A stretch of DNA of 64,000 bases from Streptomyces sp. NBC_01549. Lineage in GTDB: Bacteria; Actinomycetota; Actinomycetes; Streptomycetales; Streptomycetaceae. Position 1 is the first letter of the stretch; each line of letters starts with the position of its first letter. Positions 49,954-58,888 of the stretch are shown piece by piece. The position numbers and the translations under genes are program-made. The stretch lies in NCBI RefSeq assembly GCF_026339955.1, contig NZ_JAPEPW010000001.1, positions 3,498,501 through 3,562,500 of the forward strand. The letters run 5' to 3'. The notes beneath the pieces were generated by a model. That model made no database searches. It was not told the DNA's origin and worked only from the letters and a program-made list of their open reading frames with translations.

Positions 49954-52353
49954 TCACGCCGGGAAGCGGCGGTCCACCCATCTCCACAGGAACTCCAGGG
50001 TGGCCGCCGCCACCACCGAGATGCCCACCGCGATCCACGGCATCTGGACGCCCACCAGCTTCAGCGCGAAGAAGTGCTGGAGCCACGGCACGATCAGTAC
50101 GACGAGGAACGCCAGGCCCATCGAGGCCACCAGGGCGATGCGCCACCAGGTGTACGGGCGGGCGATGATCGCCAGCACCCACATCGAGATCAGGAACAGC
50201 GTCAGCGTGGCGGCGCTGGTCTCCGCGTCCAACTCGCCGGGACCGGTGTAGTGATGACGGGCCACCAGGTACGTGACGAAGGTGGCGACCGCCGCGACCA
50301 CGCCCCCGGGGATCGAGTACCGCATGACCCGCCGTACGAAGTGCGGTCTCGCCCGCTCCGTGTTGGGGGCGAGCGCGAGGAAGAACGCCGGGATGCCGAT
50401 CGTCAGGGTGGACAGCAGGGTCAGGTGCCGGGGCAGGAAGGGGTACTCGACCCGCCAGCACACCACCAGGATGGCCAGCAGCACCGAGTAGACCGTCTTC
50501 ACGAGGAAGAGGGTCGCGACGCGGGTGATGTTGCCGATGACCCGTCGGCCCTCCGCGACCACCGAGGGCAGTGTCGAGAAGCTGTTGTTGAGCAGCACGA
50601 TCTGGGCCACCGCCCGGGTCGCCTCCGAGCCCGAGCCCATGGACACGCCGATGTCGGCGTCCTTCAGGGCGAGCACGTCGTTCACGCCGTCGCCCGTCAT
50701 CGCGACCGTGTGGCCGCGCGACTGCAGCGCACCCACCATGTCCCGCTTCTGCTGCGGGGTGACCCGCCCGAACACCGTGCCCTTGTCCAGCGACTTCGCC
50801 ATCTCCTCCTTCTCGTCGGGAAGGTGGCGCGCGTCCACGACCGCACCGCTCAGGCCGAGCTTCCCGGCCACCGCGCCCACCGAGACCGCGTTGTCGCCGG
50901 AGATGACCTTCGCCTTGACGTCCTGCTCGGCGAAGTAGCGCAGGGTGTCGGCCGCGTCCGGGCGCAGCCGCTGCTCCAGGACCACCAGGGCGGCGGGCCG
51001 CGCGGCCCGCGTGACCTCGGGGTCGTCGAGGTCCTTCGAGGCCTTGGTGAGCAGCAGCACCCGCAGCCCGTCCTCGTTCAGCCGCTCGGTCTCGGCGAGC
51101 GCCGGGTCCCCGTCGGGCAGCAGCACGTCCGGGGCGCCAAGGAGCCACGTGCTGGATTCCCCGTTCCCCTCGCTGAAGGAGGCCCCGCTGTACTTGCGGG
51201 CCGAGGAGAACGGCAGCGACTCGGTGCAGCGCCAGTCCTCGCTGTCCGGGTAGGAGTTGATGATCGCCTGGAGGGAGGCGTTCGGCCGCGGATCGGACTC
51301 GCCGAGTGCCCCGAGGGCCTTGCGTATGTACGTCTCGTCGGCGCCCTGGAGCAGCCGCAGCTCGCTGACGTCCATGCCGCCCTCGGTGAGGGTGCCGGTC
51401 TTGTCGAGGCAGACGGTGTCGATGCGGGCGAGGCCCTCGATGGCGGGGAGTTCCTGCACGAGGCACTGTTTCCGGCCAAGCCGGATGACGCCGATCGCGA
51501 AGGCCACGGAGGTGAGCAGGACCAGGCCCTCGGGGACCATCGGGACGATCCCGCCGACCGTACGGGCGATGGAGTCCTTGAAGCCGTGCTGCTTGACCAC
51601 GAGCTGGCTGATGACCAGACCGATCGCGGTCGGGATCATCATCCACGTCACGTACTTGAGGATCGTGGAGATACCGCTGCGCAGCTCGGAGTGGACGAGG
51701 GTGAACCGGGACGCCTCCTCGGCGAGCTGCGCCGCGTACGCCTCCCGGCCCACCTTCGTCGCGGTGAACGCGCCGCCGCCCGCGACCACGAAGCTGCCCG
51801 ACATCACCTCGTCGCCGGGGTGCTTGACCACCGGGTCCGCCTCACCGGTGAGCAGTGACTCGTCGATCTCCAGACCGTCGGCCTCGACGCACGAGCCGTC
51901 CACGACGATCTTGTCCCCGGGTCCGATCTCGATCACGTCGCCCAGCACGATCTCCGACGTACTGACCTCGCCGGCGACCCCGTCCCTGCGGACCGTCGGC
52001 TTCGCCTCGCCGATCACCGCGAGCGAGTCCAGGGTCTTCTTGGCCCGCCACTCCTGGATGACGCCGATCCCGGTGTTGGCGATGATCACGTACCCGAACA
52101 GGCTGTCCTGGAACGGCGCCACGAACAGCATGATCAGCCAGAGCACACCGATGATCGCGTTGAACCGGGTGAAGACGTTGGCGCGGACGATCTCGCCCAT
52201 GGAGCGGCTGCTGCGCACGGGGACGTCGTTGACCTCGCCGCGGGCGACCCGTTCGGCCACTTCGGCGGCGGACAGCCCCGGGGCCCGTTTGGGGGCGGGC
52301 AGGGGTACGGGGTGCACAGGATCGAGTTCGGCGCCCGCGTCGATGTGCGTCAT
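49954..52353 (-). CDS. Cation-transporting P-type ATPase, CtpE-like
   Basis: The 799-aa protein has the P-type blocks: actuator-domain LTGEADPV (TGE motif), phosphorylation site CLDKTGTLTEG (Asp317), and MTGDGVNDVLALKDADIG. PEGL in the fourth helix fits a P2/P5-like group, and overall it resembles mycobacterial CtpE, a calcium-related transporter. It has about ten membrane helices. The metal is not readable from sequence; Ca or Mg is likely by family. It is convergent with the secreted-protein array. Confidence 0.9.
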   Translation of the reverse strand: MTHIDAGAELDPVHPVPLPAPKRAPGLSAAEVAERVARGEVNDVPVRSSRSMGEIVRANVFTRFNAIIGVLWLIMLFVAPFQDSLFGYVIIANTGIGVIQEWRAKKTLDSLAVIGEAKPTVRRDGVAGEVSTSEIVLGDVIEIGPGDKIVVDGSCVEADGLEIDESLLTGEADPVVKHPGDEVMSGSFVVAGGGAFTATKVGREAYAAQLAEEASRFTLVHSELRSGISTILKYVTWMMIPTAIGLVISQLVVKQHGFKDSIARTVGGIVPMVPEGLVLLTSVAFAIGVIRLGRKQCLVQELPAIEGLARIDTVCLDKTGTLTEGGMDVSELRLLQGADETYIRKALGALGESDPRPNASLQAIINSYPDSEDWRCTESLPFSSARKYSGASFSEGNGESSTWLLGAPDVLLPDGDPALAETERLNEDGLRVLLLTKASKDLDDPEVTRAARPAALVVLEQRLRPDAADTLRYFAEQDVKAKVISGDNAVSVGAVAGKLGLSGAVVDARHLPDEKEEMAKSLDKGTVFGRVTPQQKRDMVGALQSRGHTVAMTGDGVNDVLALKDADIGVSMGSGSEATRAVAQIVLLNNSFSTLPSVVAEGRRVIGNITRVATLFLVKTVYSVLLAILVVCWRVEYPFLPRHLTLLSTLTIGIPAFFLALAPNTERARPHFVRRVMRYSIPGGVVAAVATFVTYLVARHHYTGPGELDAETSAATLTLFLISMWVLAIIARPYTWWRIALVASMGLAFLVVLIVPWLQHFFALKLVGVQMPWIAVGISVVAAATLEFLWRWVDRRFPA

Positions 52354-52489
52354 GCATTCGACGGTACGTGCGGAAATACGGCTCCACCCGCCGAGTGCCC
52401 CAAAGATCCGACCAGGGGAGGACCGGGGCGGCGGTGAGTGATGCCGTGGTTGTAGGGGGAGCTGGTCGCTCCGCAGCAGCGGAGGGCGG

Positions 52490-52774
52490 TTACTCCGCCG
52501 TGGCGGACGAGGACCGCTCCGCTTCGGCGGCGGCCTTTTTGAGGGCGGCGTCGCGCCCGCGGACGTACCAGATGCCGATCAGGCCGAGGCCCGCGCCGGC
52601 CAGGCAGGTCCACAGCCACCACACGTGCCCGTGGTCGTCGAACCAGCCGTAGAACGGCAGCTGCACCAGGAAGAGGACGAACCAGAGGATCGTGCCGCCC
52701 GTGATGGTGGCGACGACGGGGCCCTCCAGGGGCTCCGGCGCCTCGTGCTTGGGGGTCCACTTCGCCATGGACAC
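52490..52774 (-). CDS. DUF2530 membrane protein
   Basis: The 94-aa protein has two membrane helices (GGTILWFVLFLVQLPFYGWF and WLWTCLAGAGLGLIGIWYVR), with EPLEGPVVATI before them and a basic, Ala-rich tail. It matches DUF2530, a small actinobacterial family next to NCS2 permeases. The start may be GTG at 52774 or the ATG six bases on. It is divergent from the permease gene. Confidence 0.85.
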   Translation of the reverse strand: MSMAKWTPKHEAPEPLEGPVVATITGGTILWFVLFLVQLPFYGWFDDHGHVWWLWTCLAGAGLGLIGIWYVRGRDAALKKAAAEAERSSSATAE

Positions 52775-52918
52775 AGCTTACGAGGCTGTCCACTCCGGCT
52801 TCGCCAGACCCGTGCGGCCCCTTGTATACCAACGGTCTACGCGCGGAGATAGCGATTTCGGACTCATATGTTCATACTGAAACGGTCTGAGTCTGGCTCC
52901 TTCTGTTCGTACGAAACT

Positions 52919-52974
52919 CCAACAGAAACATCTGAGAAACCTGTTGGTGATCGAGCGGCGGCCAGACTCGATCA
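52919..52974 (+). promoter_or_regulatory. Tandem hairpin leader upstream of the NCS2 permease
   Basis: CCAACAG (52919-52925) pairs with CTGTTGG (52941-52947), and TGATCGAG (52948-52955) pairs with CTCGATCA (52967-52974). The two stems are directly adjacent, and TGTTTCCCC follows. They lie in the 276-bp gap before the permease start. The layout suggests an RNA attenuator or riboswitch-like leader, but it matches no class that I recognise. Confidence 0.4.
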
Positions 52975-53050
52975 TGTTTCCCCCAGCCCGGCGCCGTCCC
53001 CGCCCGGCGCCAGTCCTGGCCCGCAAGGCCCCGCACGTATGAGGTCATCC

Positions 53051-54502
53051 ATGTCCACCTCGGCCACCACCAAGGCCCCCGCCCCGGAACAGCCGGGGCC
53101 CGGCCCCGCGCAGGGTGCGCTAGACCGCTACTTCAAGATCTCCGAGCGCGGCAGCTCGCTGCCCCGCGAGATCCGCGGCGGTTTCGCCACCTTCTTCGCG
53201 ATGGCCTACATCATCGTGCTGAACCCGATCATCCTGGGCAGCGCGAAGGACATGTACGGGCACCACCTGGACAACGGTCAGCTGGTCACCGCGACCGCTC
53301 TCACCGCGGCCTTCACCACGCTGCTCATGGGCGTCATCGGCAACGTGCCGATCGCGCTGGCGGCGGGCCTCGGTGTGAACACGGTCGTCGCCCTCCAGCT
53401 CGCCCCGCGGATGTCCTGGCCGGACGCGATGGGCATGGTCGTACTGGCCGGTTTCATCGTGATGCTCCTTGTCGCCACGGGTCTGCGCGAGCGCGTCATG
53501 AGCGCCGTGCCGCTGGGCCTGCGCAAGGGCATCGCGATCGGTATCGGCCTGTTCATCATGCTGATCGGCCTGGTCGACTCCGGCTTCGTCACGCGCATCC
53601 CGGACATCGCGCAGACGACCGTGCCGCTCCAGCTCGGCGCCGACGGCCACCTCAACGGCTGGCCCGTCCTGGTCTTCATCCTCGGCACGCTGCTCACCCT
53701 CGCGCTGATGGTGCGCAAGGTGCCCGGCGCGATCCTGATCTCGATCGTCACGATGACGGTCGTCGCGGTGATCATCAACGCTGTCGCCAAGATCCCGTCC
53801 TGGGGTCTGACCACCCCGAAGTGGCCGGGCAACCCGGTCGCCACCCCGGACTTCGGTCTCGTCGGCAAGGTCAGTCTCTTCGGTGGCTTCGACAAGGTCG
53901 GCGTGCTGACCGGCACCCTCTTCGTGTTCACCGTGCTGCTGTCGACCTTCTTCGACGCGATGGGCACGATCATGGGCATCAGCGACGAGGCCAAGCTGAC
54001 CGACGCGCAGGGCAACATGCCCGGCATCAACAAGGTCCTCTTCGTCGACGGCATCGCGGTTGCCGCGGGCGGCGCGACCTCCTCCTCCGCCACCACCTGC
54101 TTCGTGGAGTCCACGGCGGGCGTCGGCGAGGGCGCCCGCACAGGCTTTGCGAACGTCGTCACCGGTGCGCTCTTCGCCGTGGCGCTGTTCCTCACCCCGG
54201 TCGCCACGATGGTCCCGTCCCAGGCCGCCACGCCCGCGCTCATCGCGGTCGGCTTCCTGATCATGTCCCACTCGGTCAAGGAGATCGACTGGGCGGACTA
54301 CACGATCGCCATCCCGGCCTTCGTGACGATGATGATGATGCCGTTCACCTACTCGATCACGAACGGCATCGGCATGGGCTTCATCACCTTCGTCGTGCTG
54401 CGCCTGGCCGCCGGCCGGGCCCGGGAGATCCCGGTCGCGATGTACGTCGTCTCGGCGGTGTTCGGCTTCTACTACCTGATGCCGGCCCTGGGCCTGACGT
54501 AA
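53051..54502 (+). CDS. NCS2-family purine permease (guanine/hypoxanthine-type)
   Basis: The 483-aa protein has about 13 helices. Its motifs fit the AzgA-like NCS2 branch: REIRGGFATFFAMAYIIVLN near the start, AAGLGVNTVVALQL, STFFDAMGTIMGISDEA and CFVESTAGVGEGARTG. These transporters take up guanine, hypoxanthine or adenine by proton symport. ATG at 53051 has GAGG 6 nt upstream; longer in-frame starts exist at 53039 and 52868. Structured leader DNA lies just upstream. Confidence 0.92.
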   Translation: MSTSATTKAPAPEQPGPGPAQGALDRYFKISERGSSLPREIRGGFATFFAMAYIIVLNPIILGSAKDMYGHHLDNGQLVTATALTAAFTTLLMGVIGNVPIALAAGLGVNTVVALQLAPRMSWPDAMGMVVLAGFIVMLLVATGLRERVMSAVPLGLRKGIAIGIGLFIMLIGLVDSGFVTRIPDIAQTTVPLQLGADGHLNGWPVLVFILGTLLTLALMVRKVPGAILISIVTMTVVAVIINAVAKIPSWGLTTPKWPGNPVATPDFGLVGKVSLFGGFDKVGVLTGTLFVFTVLLSTFFDAMGTIMGISDEAKLTDAQGNMPGINKVLFVDGIAVAAGGATSSSATTCFVESTAGVGEGARTGFANVVTGALFAVALFLTPVATMVPSQAATPALIAVGFLIMSHSVKEIDWADYTIAIPAFVTMMMMPFTYSITNGIGMGFITFVVLRLAAGRAREIPVAMYVVSAVFGFYYLMPALGLT

Positions 54503-54518
54503 GCGGCCCCACCGGGGC

Positions 54519-54725
54519 TCACGCGAGCGGCCCCGCGGGGTCTGACGTCACCCCGTAGAACTTCTCCGTCTCCTCGACGGCGGTCTGGAACCGCTCGTCG
54601 AAGTCATCGCGAATCAGCGTCCGGACGACATAGTCCTGGACGCTCATTCCGCGTTTGGCGGCGTGGTGTCGGAGCCGGTCGAGCAGCTCCCCGTCTATCC
54701 GCAGGCTGAGCACGCTGGTCCCCAT
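54519..54725 (-). CDS. Ribbon-helix-helix (CopG/Arc-like) DNA-binding protein
   Basis: The 68-aa protein has TSVLSLRIDGELLDRLRHHA followed by RGMSVQDYVVRTLIRDDF, the ribbon and helix-helix of MetJ/Arc-type antitoxins. No toxin gene is adjacent. Because it is divergent from the MarR gene it may regulate that region, or it may be a solitary antitoxin-like regulator. Confidence 0.85.
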   Translation of the reverse strand: MGTSVLSLRIDGELLDRLRHHAAKRGMSVQDYVVRTLIRDDFDERFQTAVEETEKFYGVTSDPAGPLA

Positions 54726-54836
54726 GGAGTCGAGGGTCGCGGGAGCCCGGCGGGGAATGGGTCACTTTCTGGAGGCGACTCACTCATATGGGTGACGTAA
54801 AGGTTCAGTGGCCCGCGTCACGGGCATCCTGTGGCT

Positions 54837-54866
54837 CTTTAGAGAGGGTAATGAGTTACCCTAAAG
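54837..54866. promoter_or_regulatory. Candidate MarR operator
   Basis: AGGGTAA and TTACCCT are perfect 7-bp arms around TGAG, and an outer CTTTAG/CTAAAG pair surrounds them. It ends 3 bp before the MarR ATG, in the expected place for autorepression. Any promoter must overlap or lie just upstream. Confidence 0.65.
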
Positions 54867-54868
54867 AC

Positions 54869-55306
54869 ATGGCTGACCTCACCCATGGCGACGACGCTGC
54901 CGCCGTGAACGCCCTGCGCTCCGCAGTAATGCGGCTGTCGCGTCGACTCAAGCACCAGCGGGTCGACGAGTCGCTGAGCCCCACCGAGATGTCGGTGCTC
55001 GGCACCCTCGCCCGCTGTGGCACCGCCACGCCCGGCGAACTTGCCCGTAAGGAGCATGTGCAGCCGCCGTCGATGACCCGCATCGTCGCGTTGCTGGAGG
55101 CCAAGGGACTGGTCAGGCTGGAGCCGCATCCCGAGGACCGGCGCCAGAAGGTCGTCACCCAGACCGACAAGGCCGAGGCGATGCTCGAGGAGAGCCGCCG
55201 CAAGCGGAACGCGTTCCTCGCCGGACTGGTCGAGGCCCTCGACGAGGACGAGTGGGCGAAGGTCCGCGAGGCCGCGCCCGTCCTCGAGAAGCTCGCGCAA
55301 CTGTGA
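54869..55306 (+). CDS. MarR-family transcriptional regulator
   Basis: The 145-aa winged-helix protein has PTEMSVLGTLARCGTATPGE, RKEHVQPPSMTRIVALLEAK and the wing LVRLEPHPEDRRQKVVTQTD. MarR proteins are usually repressors of efflux or stress genes, and an MFS exporter follows 247 bp downstream on the same strand. The palindrome next to the start suggests autoregulation. The ATG at 54869 is chosen because homology begins at MADLTHGDDAAAVNALRS. Confidence 0.9.
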   Translation: MADLTHGDDAAAVNALRSAVMRLSRRLKHQRVDESLSPTEMSVLGTLARCGTATPGELARKEHVQPPSMTRIVALLEAKGLVRLEPHPEDRRQKVVTQTDKAEAMLEESRRKRNAFLAGLVEALDEDEWAKVREAAPVLEKLAQL

Positions 55307-55553
55307 CAGGGGCGCACACCCGGCCCGGGCGCACGCGCGACAGGCGCGACTTCGGCGCGGGCGCCGCGCGGCGGTCGCAGCCGCGCACGGCAGGCCGCCG
55401 GGTGTGCGCCGACCGCGGTGTCCCATGCACCGCGAGGGGCACGCCGTGACAGCCGTGCGCACTGTCCCGCACGCCCCGCCGTGCCCGAACCTCACGTGAC
55501 AGACGCGGCCGCGCCCGCGTGCGATGACGTCCAACGCTAGGAGGCGAATCCCT

Positions 55554-56933
55554 TTGAGTACGGGATCCGGAATACCTTCCGCCCCCGGACCAGCCACCCC
55601 CGACTCCCCGCCCGCCCCCGAGAACTCCCCCCGCCCCTCCCGCTCTTCGATGTTCAGCTCGCTGAGGATCAGGAACTACCGGCTGTTCTTCATCGGCCAG
55701 GTCGTCTCCAACACCGGCACGTGGATGCAGCGCATCGCCCAGGACTGGCTGGTCCTGAGCCTCACCGGATCCTCCGCCGCGGTCGGCATCACCACCGCGC
55801 TGCAGTTCCTGCCGATGCTGCTCTTCGGGCTGTACGGCGGCGTCCTCGTCGACCGCCTCCCCAAGCGCCCCACCCTGCTGGCCACCCAGACCGCCATGGG
55901 CGTCACCGGCCTCGTGCTCGCCTTCCTGACCCTCTCCGGCCATGTCCAGGTCTGGCACGTCTATCTGGCGGCCTTCGCCGTCGGCCTCGCCACGGTCGTC
56001 GACAACCCGGCCCGCCAGTCCTTCGTCTCCGAGATGGTCGGCCCGGGCCAGCTGCAGAACGCGGTCAGCCTCAACTCCGCCAACTTCCAGTCCGCCCGCT
56101 TGGTCGGCCCCGCCGTCGCGGGCGTCCTGATCACCGGCGTGGGCACGGGCTGGGCGTTCCTCTTCAACGGCCTGTCCTTCGTGGCGCCCGTCGTCGGCCT
56201 GCTCCTGATGCGCGGCCGCGAGCTGCACCCGGTCGAGCGGGCGCCGCGCGGCAAGGGCCAGCTCCGCGAGGGCCTGCGCTATGTCGCCGGCCACCCGGAG
56301 CTGATCTGGCCGATCGTCCTCGTCGGCTTCATCGGCACGTTCGGCTTCAACTTCCCGGTCTGGCTCTCTGCCTACGCGGACGACATCTTCCACTCGGGCG
56401 CCGGCGGGTACAGCCTCTTCAACACGCTGATGGCGGTCGGCTCGGTGGCCGGCGCGCTGCTTGCCGCCCGCCGCGGCACGGCGAGACTGCGCGTCCTGAT
56501 CGCGGCGGCCATGGCCTTCGGCATCCTGGAGGTGGTGGCGGCCCTGGCCCCGTCCTTCTGGCTCTTCGCCCTCCTCATGGTCCCGATCGGAACCTTCGGC
56601 CTCACCGTCAACGTCACGGCGAACACCGCGGTCCAGATGGGCACCGACCCGGCCATGCGCGGCCGGGTGATGGCGCTGTTCATGATGGTCTTCATGGGCG
56701 GTACGCCCCTGGGAGCACCGCTGGTCGGCTGGGTCACCGACGCCTACGGCGCCCGGGTCGGGTTCGCCCTCGGCGGCCTGGTCTCGGCCGTCGCCGCGAC
56801 CACCGTCGGCCTGGTCCTGGCCCGGGTCGGCGGGCTGCGCCTGTCGGTGGGCTGGCACCGGGGCCACCCGCAGGTCAGCTTCGTACCGAGGGAAGCGGGA
56901 AAGCAGAAGGAGCAACTGGCCACGGCGATGTGA
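55554..56933 (+). CDS. MFS exporter of the EntS-like group
   Basis: The 459-aa transporter has about 12 helices after a short proline-rich N-terminus. Its family blocks are LRIRNYRLFFIGQVVSNTGT and WMQRIAQDWLVLSLTGSSAA, with NFQSARLVGPAVAGVLI in the middle. The group exports siderophores or drugs. The TTG start at 55554 is preferred: TAGGAGGCG lies 9-14 nt upstream, while the in-frame ATG at 55524 has no ribosome site. Regulation by the upstream MarR is likely. Confidence 0.85.
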   Translation: MSTGSGIPSAPGPATPDSPPAPENSPRPSRSSMFSSLRIRNYRLFFIGQVVSNTGTWMQRIAQDWLVLSLTGSSAAVGITTALQFLPMLLFGLYGGVLVDRLPKRPTLLATQTAMGVTGLVLAFLTLSGHVQVWHVYLAAFAVGLATVVDNPARQSFVSEMVGPGQLQNAVSLNSANFQSARLVGPAVAGVLITGVGTGWAFLFNGLSFVAPVVGLLLMRGRELHPVERAPRGKGQLREGLRYVAGHPELIWPIVLVGFIGTFGFNFPVWLSAYADDIFHSGAGGYSLFNTLMAVGSVAGALLAARRGTARLRVLIAAAMAFGILEVVAALAPSFWLFALLMVPIGTFGLTVNVTANTAVQMGTDPAMRGRVMALFMMVFMGGTPLGAPLVGWVTDAYGARVGFALGGLVSAVAATTVGLVLARVGGLRLSVGWHRGHPQVSFVPREAGKQKEQLATAM

Positions 56934-57011
56934 CGAGGGCGCCGAGGGAACCCCGTCCTTCATCGGGGGCGAAGGTGGCCCGGTGATCCATTCCCTGCAA
57001 GGGTGAGGTGC

Positions 57012-57584
57012 ATGAGACTCTTTGCGGCCGTGCTGCCACCGGAGGCCGTGATCCATGAACTCGGCGTGGTGGTGGACGAGTTGCACCGCCTGCCGGGCGC
57101 GGACAGACTGCGCTGGACGGGCCGCCCCGGCTGGCACTTCACCCTCGCCTTCTACGGCGAGGTGGCGGAGGAACTCCTCCAGCCCCTGTCGGACCGCCTG
57201 GCCCGCGCGGCCCACCGCACCCCCTCCATCCCCCTCGCCCTCCGCGGCGGCGGCCACTTCGGCGGCCGGGCGCTGTGGACCGGGGTGTCGGGAGACGTCG
57301 CCACGATGCGGCTGCTGGCCGACCGGGCGGAGGCGGCGGCGCGGAAGGTGGGCGTCGAGATGGGGGAGCACCGTCGCTACCGCCCGCATCTGACGCTGGC
57401 CCGCAGCCGGGACACCGTGGACTTCGCCCCGTACGTCACGGCCCTGGACGCCTTCGCCGGGCGGGACTGGACGGCCCGGGAACTGTGTCTCGTACGCAGC
57501 AATCTGCCGAGGTCAGGAGTGCCGGGGGAGCAGCCGCGCTACGAGACGGTGGCGTGCTGGCCGCTGGACGGGGCGGGCGGCTGA
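57012..57584 (+). CDS. thpR: RNA 2',3'-cyclic phosphodiesterase (2H superfamily, LigT-like)
   Basis: The 190-aa protein has two HxTx motifs, HFTLAF (about residue 42) and HLTLAR (about residue 124), which form the 2H phosphoesterase active site. It opens MRLFAAVLPPEAVIHELG as family members do. These enzymes open 2',3'-cyclic RNA ends. The ATG at 57012 has GAGG upstream. Confidence 0.9.
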   Translation: MRLFAAVLPPEAVIHELGVVVDELHRLPGADRLRWTGRPGWHFTLAFYGEVAEELLQPLSDRLARAAHRTPSIPLALRGGGHFGGRALWTGVSGDVATMRLLADRAEAAARKVGVEMGEHRRYRPHLTLARSRDTVDFAPYVTALDAFAGRDWTARELCLVRSNLPRSGVPGEQPRYETVACWPLDGAGG

Positions 57585-57618
57585 AGGCGCCTCGAGGCGG
57601 CCGGTTAACCTCAAGGGC

Positions 57619-57705
57619 GTGAACCCGAAGACCCGAAACCAAATCATGGCCGGTGTGCTCGTGCTGATGTTCGTCGTGGTGGCGCTGGCGGCGGCGGTCA
57701 AGTAG
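57619..57705 (+). CDS. 28-aa single-helix membrane protein
   Basis: The peptide starts VNPKTRNQIMAG, then has one hydrophobic helix (VLVLMFVVVALAAAV) and ends in Lys. GTG at 57619 sits about 7 nt after TAACCT, a -10-like box, so the mRNA may be leaderless. The GC3 pattern supports coding. Tiny proteins like this are conserved in Streptomyces, but the role is unknown. Confidence 0.6.
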   Translation: MNPKTRNQIMAGVLVLMFVVVALAAAVK

Positions 57706-57836
57706 AGCCGACCGGAGCGCTCCGCCGGGGTGAGCGGAATGCCGCGCCGCTTGTCCGTCTGCGGGCGGGGCGTGGCCGGCCGCGCTGTTCTGCGTGCCCC
57801 TTGAGGGGCGCCCGGTGGGGCGCCCCCTGGGGAGCC

Positions 57837-58829
57837 CTACCAGGCGAAGGCCTCCGGGGACGGGCCCGGCCCCGGGAAGATCTCGTCCAAGCCGGTCAGC
57901 AACTCGTCCGACAGCTCCAGCTCGACCGCGCGCAGGGCCGAGTCGAGCTGTTCGGCGGTGCGCGGGCCGACGATGGGGCCGGTGACGCCGGGACGGGTCA
58001 GCAGCCAGGCCAGGGCGGCCTCACCGGGCTCGATCCCGTGCTTGTCGAGCAGATCCTCGTACGACTGGATCTGCGCGCGGATGGTGGTGTTGGCGAGGGA
58101 GTCGGCGGCCCGGCCGCTCGCCCTGCGCCCGCCCTCGACCTCCTTCTTGATGACACCGCCGAGCAGTCCGCCCTGCAGCGGCGACCAGGGGATGACCCCG
58201 AGGCCGTACTCCTGCGCGGCCGGGATGACCTCCATCTCCGCGCGCCGCTCGGCGAGGTTGTAGAGGCACTGTTCGCTGACGAGACCGATCGTGCCGCCGC
58301 GCCGGGCGGCGATCTCGTTGGCCTGGGCGATCTTGTACCCGGGGAAGTTGCTGGACCCCACGTAGAGGATCTTGCCCTGCTGCACCAGTACGTCGATGGC
58401 CTGCCAGATCTCCTCGAAGGGAGTGCGGCGGTCGACGTGGTGGAACTGGTAGACGTCGATGTAGTCGGTCTGGAGCCGCTTGAGGGAGGCGTCCACGGCC
58501 CGTCGGATGTTGAGGGCCGACAGCTTGTCGTGGTTGGGCCAGGCGTCGCCGTCGGCGGCCATGTTCCCGTACACCTTGGTGGCGAGCACGACCTTGTCGC
58601 GCCGCTCGCCGCCCTTCGCGAACCAGTTCCCGATGATCTCTTCGGTACGGCCCTTGTTATCGCCCCAGCCATACACGTTCGCGGTGTCGAAGTAGTTGAT
58701 CCCCGCGTCCAGTGCCGCGTCCATGATGGCGTGGCTGTCGGCTTCGTCGGTCTGCGGACCGAAGTTCATGGTGCCGAGGACGAGCCGGCTGACCTTGAGT
58801 CCCGTGCGTCCGAGCTGCGTGTACTTCAT
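57837..58829 (-). CDS. Aldo/keto reductase
   Basis: The 330-aa TIM-barrel oxidoreductase has the NADPH-dependent catalytic set: Asp48 and Tyr53 in NYFDTANVYG, Lys85 in VVLATKVYG and His130 in VYQFHHVD. SSNFPGYKIA is the family's beta-5 block, and GPIVGPRTAEQL binds the cofactor. It resembles the YajO/Gcy-type reductases of broad aldehyde specificity. The substrate is not predictable. Confidence 0.9.
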   Translation of the reverse strand: MKYTQLGRTGLKVSRLVLGTMNFGPQTDEADSHAIMDAALDAGINYFDTANVYGWGDNKGRTEEIIGNWFAKGGERRDKVVLATKVYGNMAADGDAWPNHDKLSALNIRRAVDASLKRLQTDYIDVYQFHHVDRRTPFEEIWQAIDVLVQQGKILYVGSSNFPGYKIAQANEIAARRGGTIGLVSEQCLYNLAERRAEMEVIPAAQEYGLGVIPWSPLQGGLLGGVIKKEVEGGRRASGRAADSLANTTIRAQIQSYEDLLDKHGIEPGEAALAWLLTRPGVTGPIVGPRTAEQLDSALRAVELELSDELLTGLDEIFPGPGPSPEAFAW

Positions 58830-58888
58830 GAGTCCCTAGCCAACGACGTGGAGTGCGCTCTAGGCAAGGGAGATGCGCTCGTGGCGGG

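Noticed and set aside
52868..53050. N-terminal extension of the NCS2 permease
   Set aside because: The extra residues are not permease-like and cover hairpin-forming leader DNA; ATG 53051 has a ribosome site.
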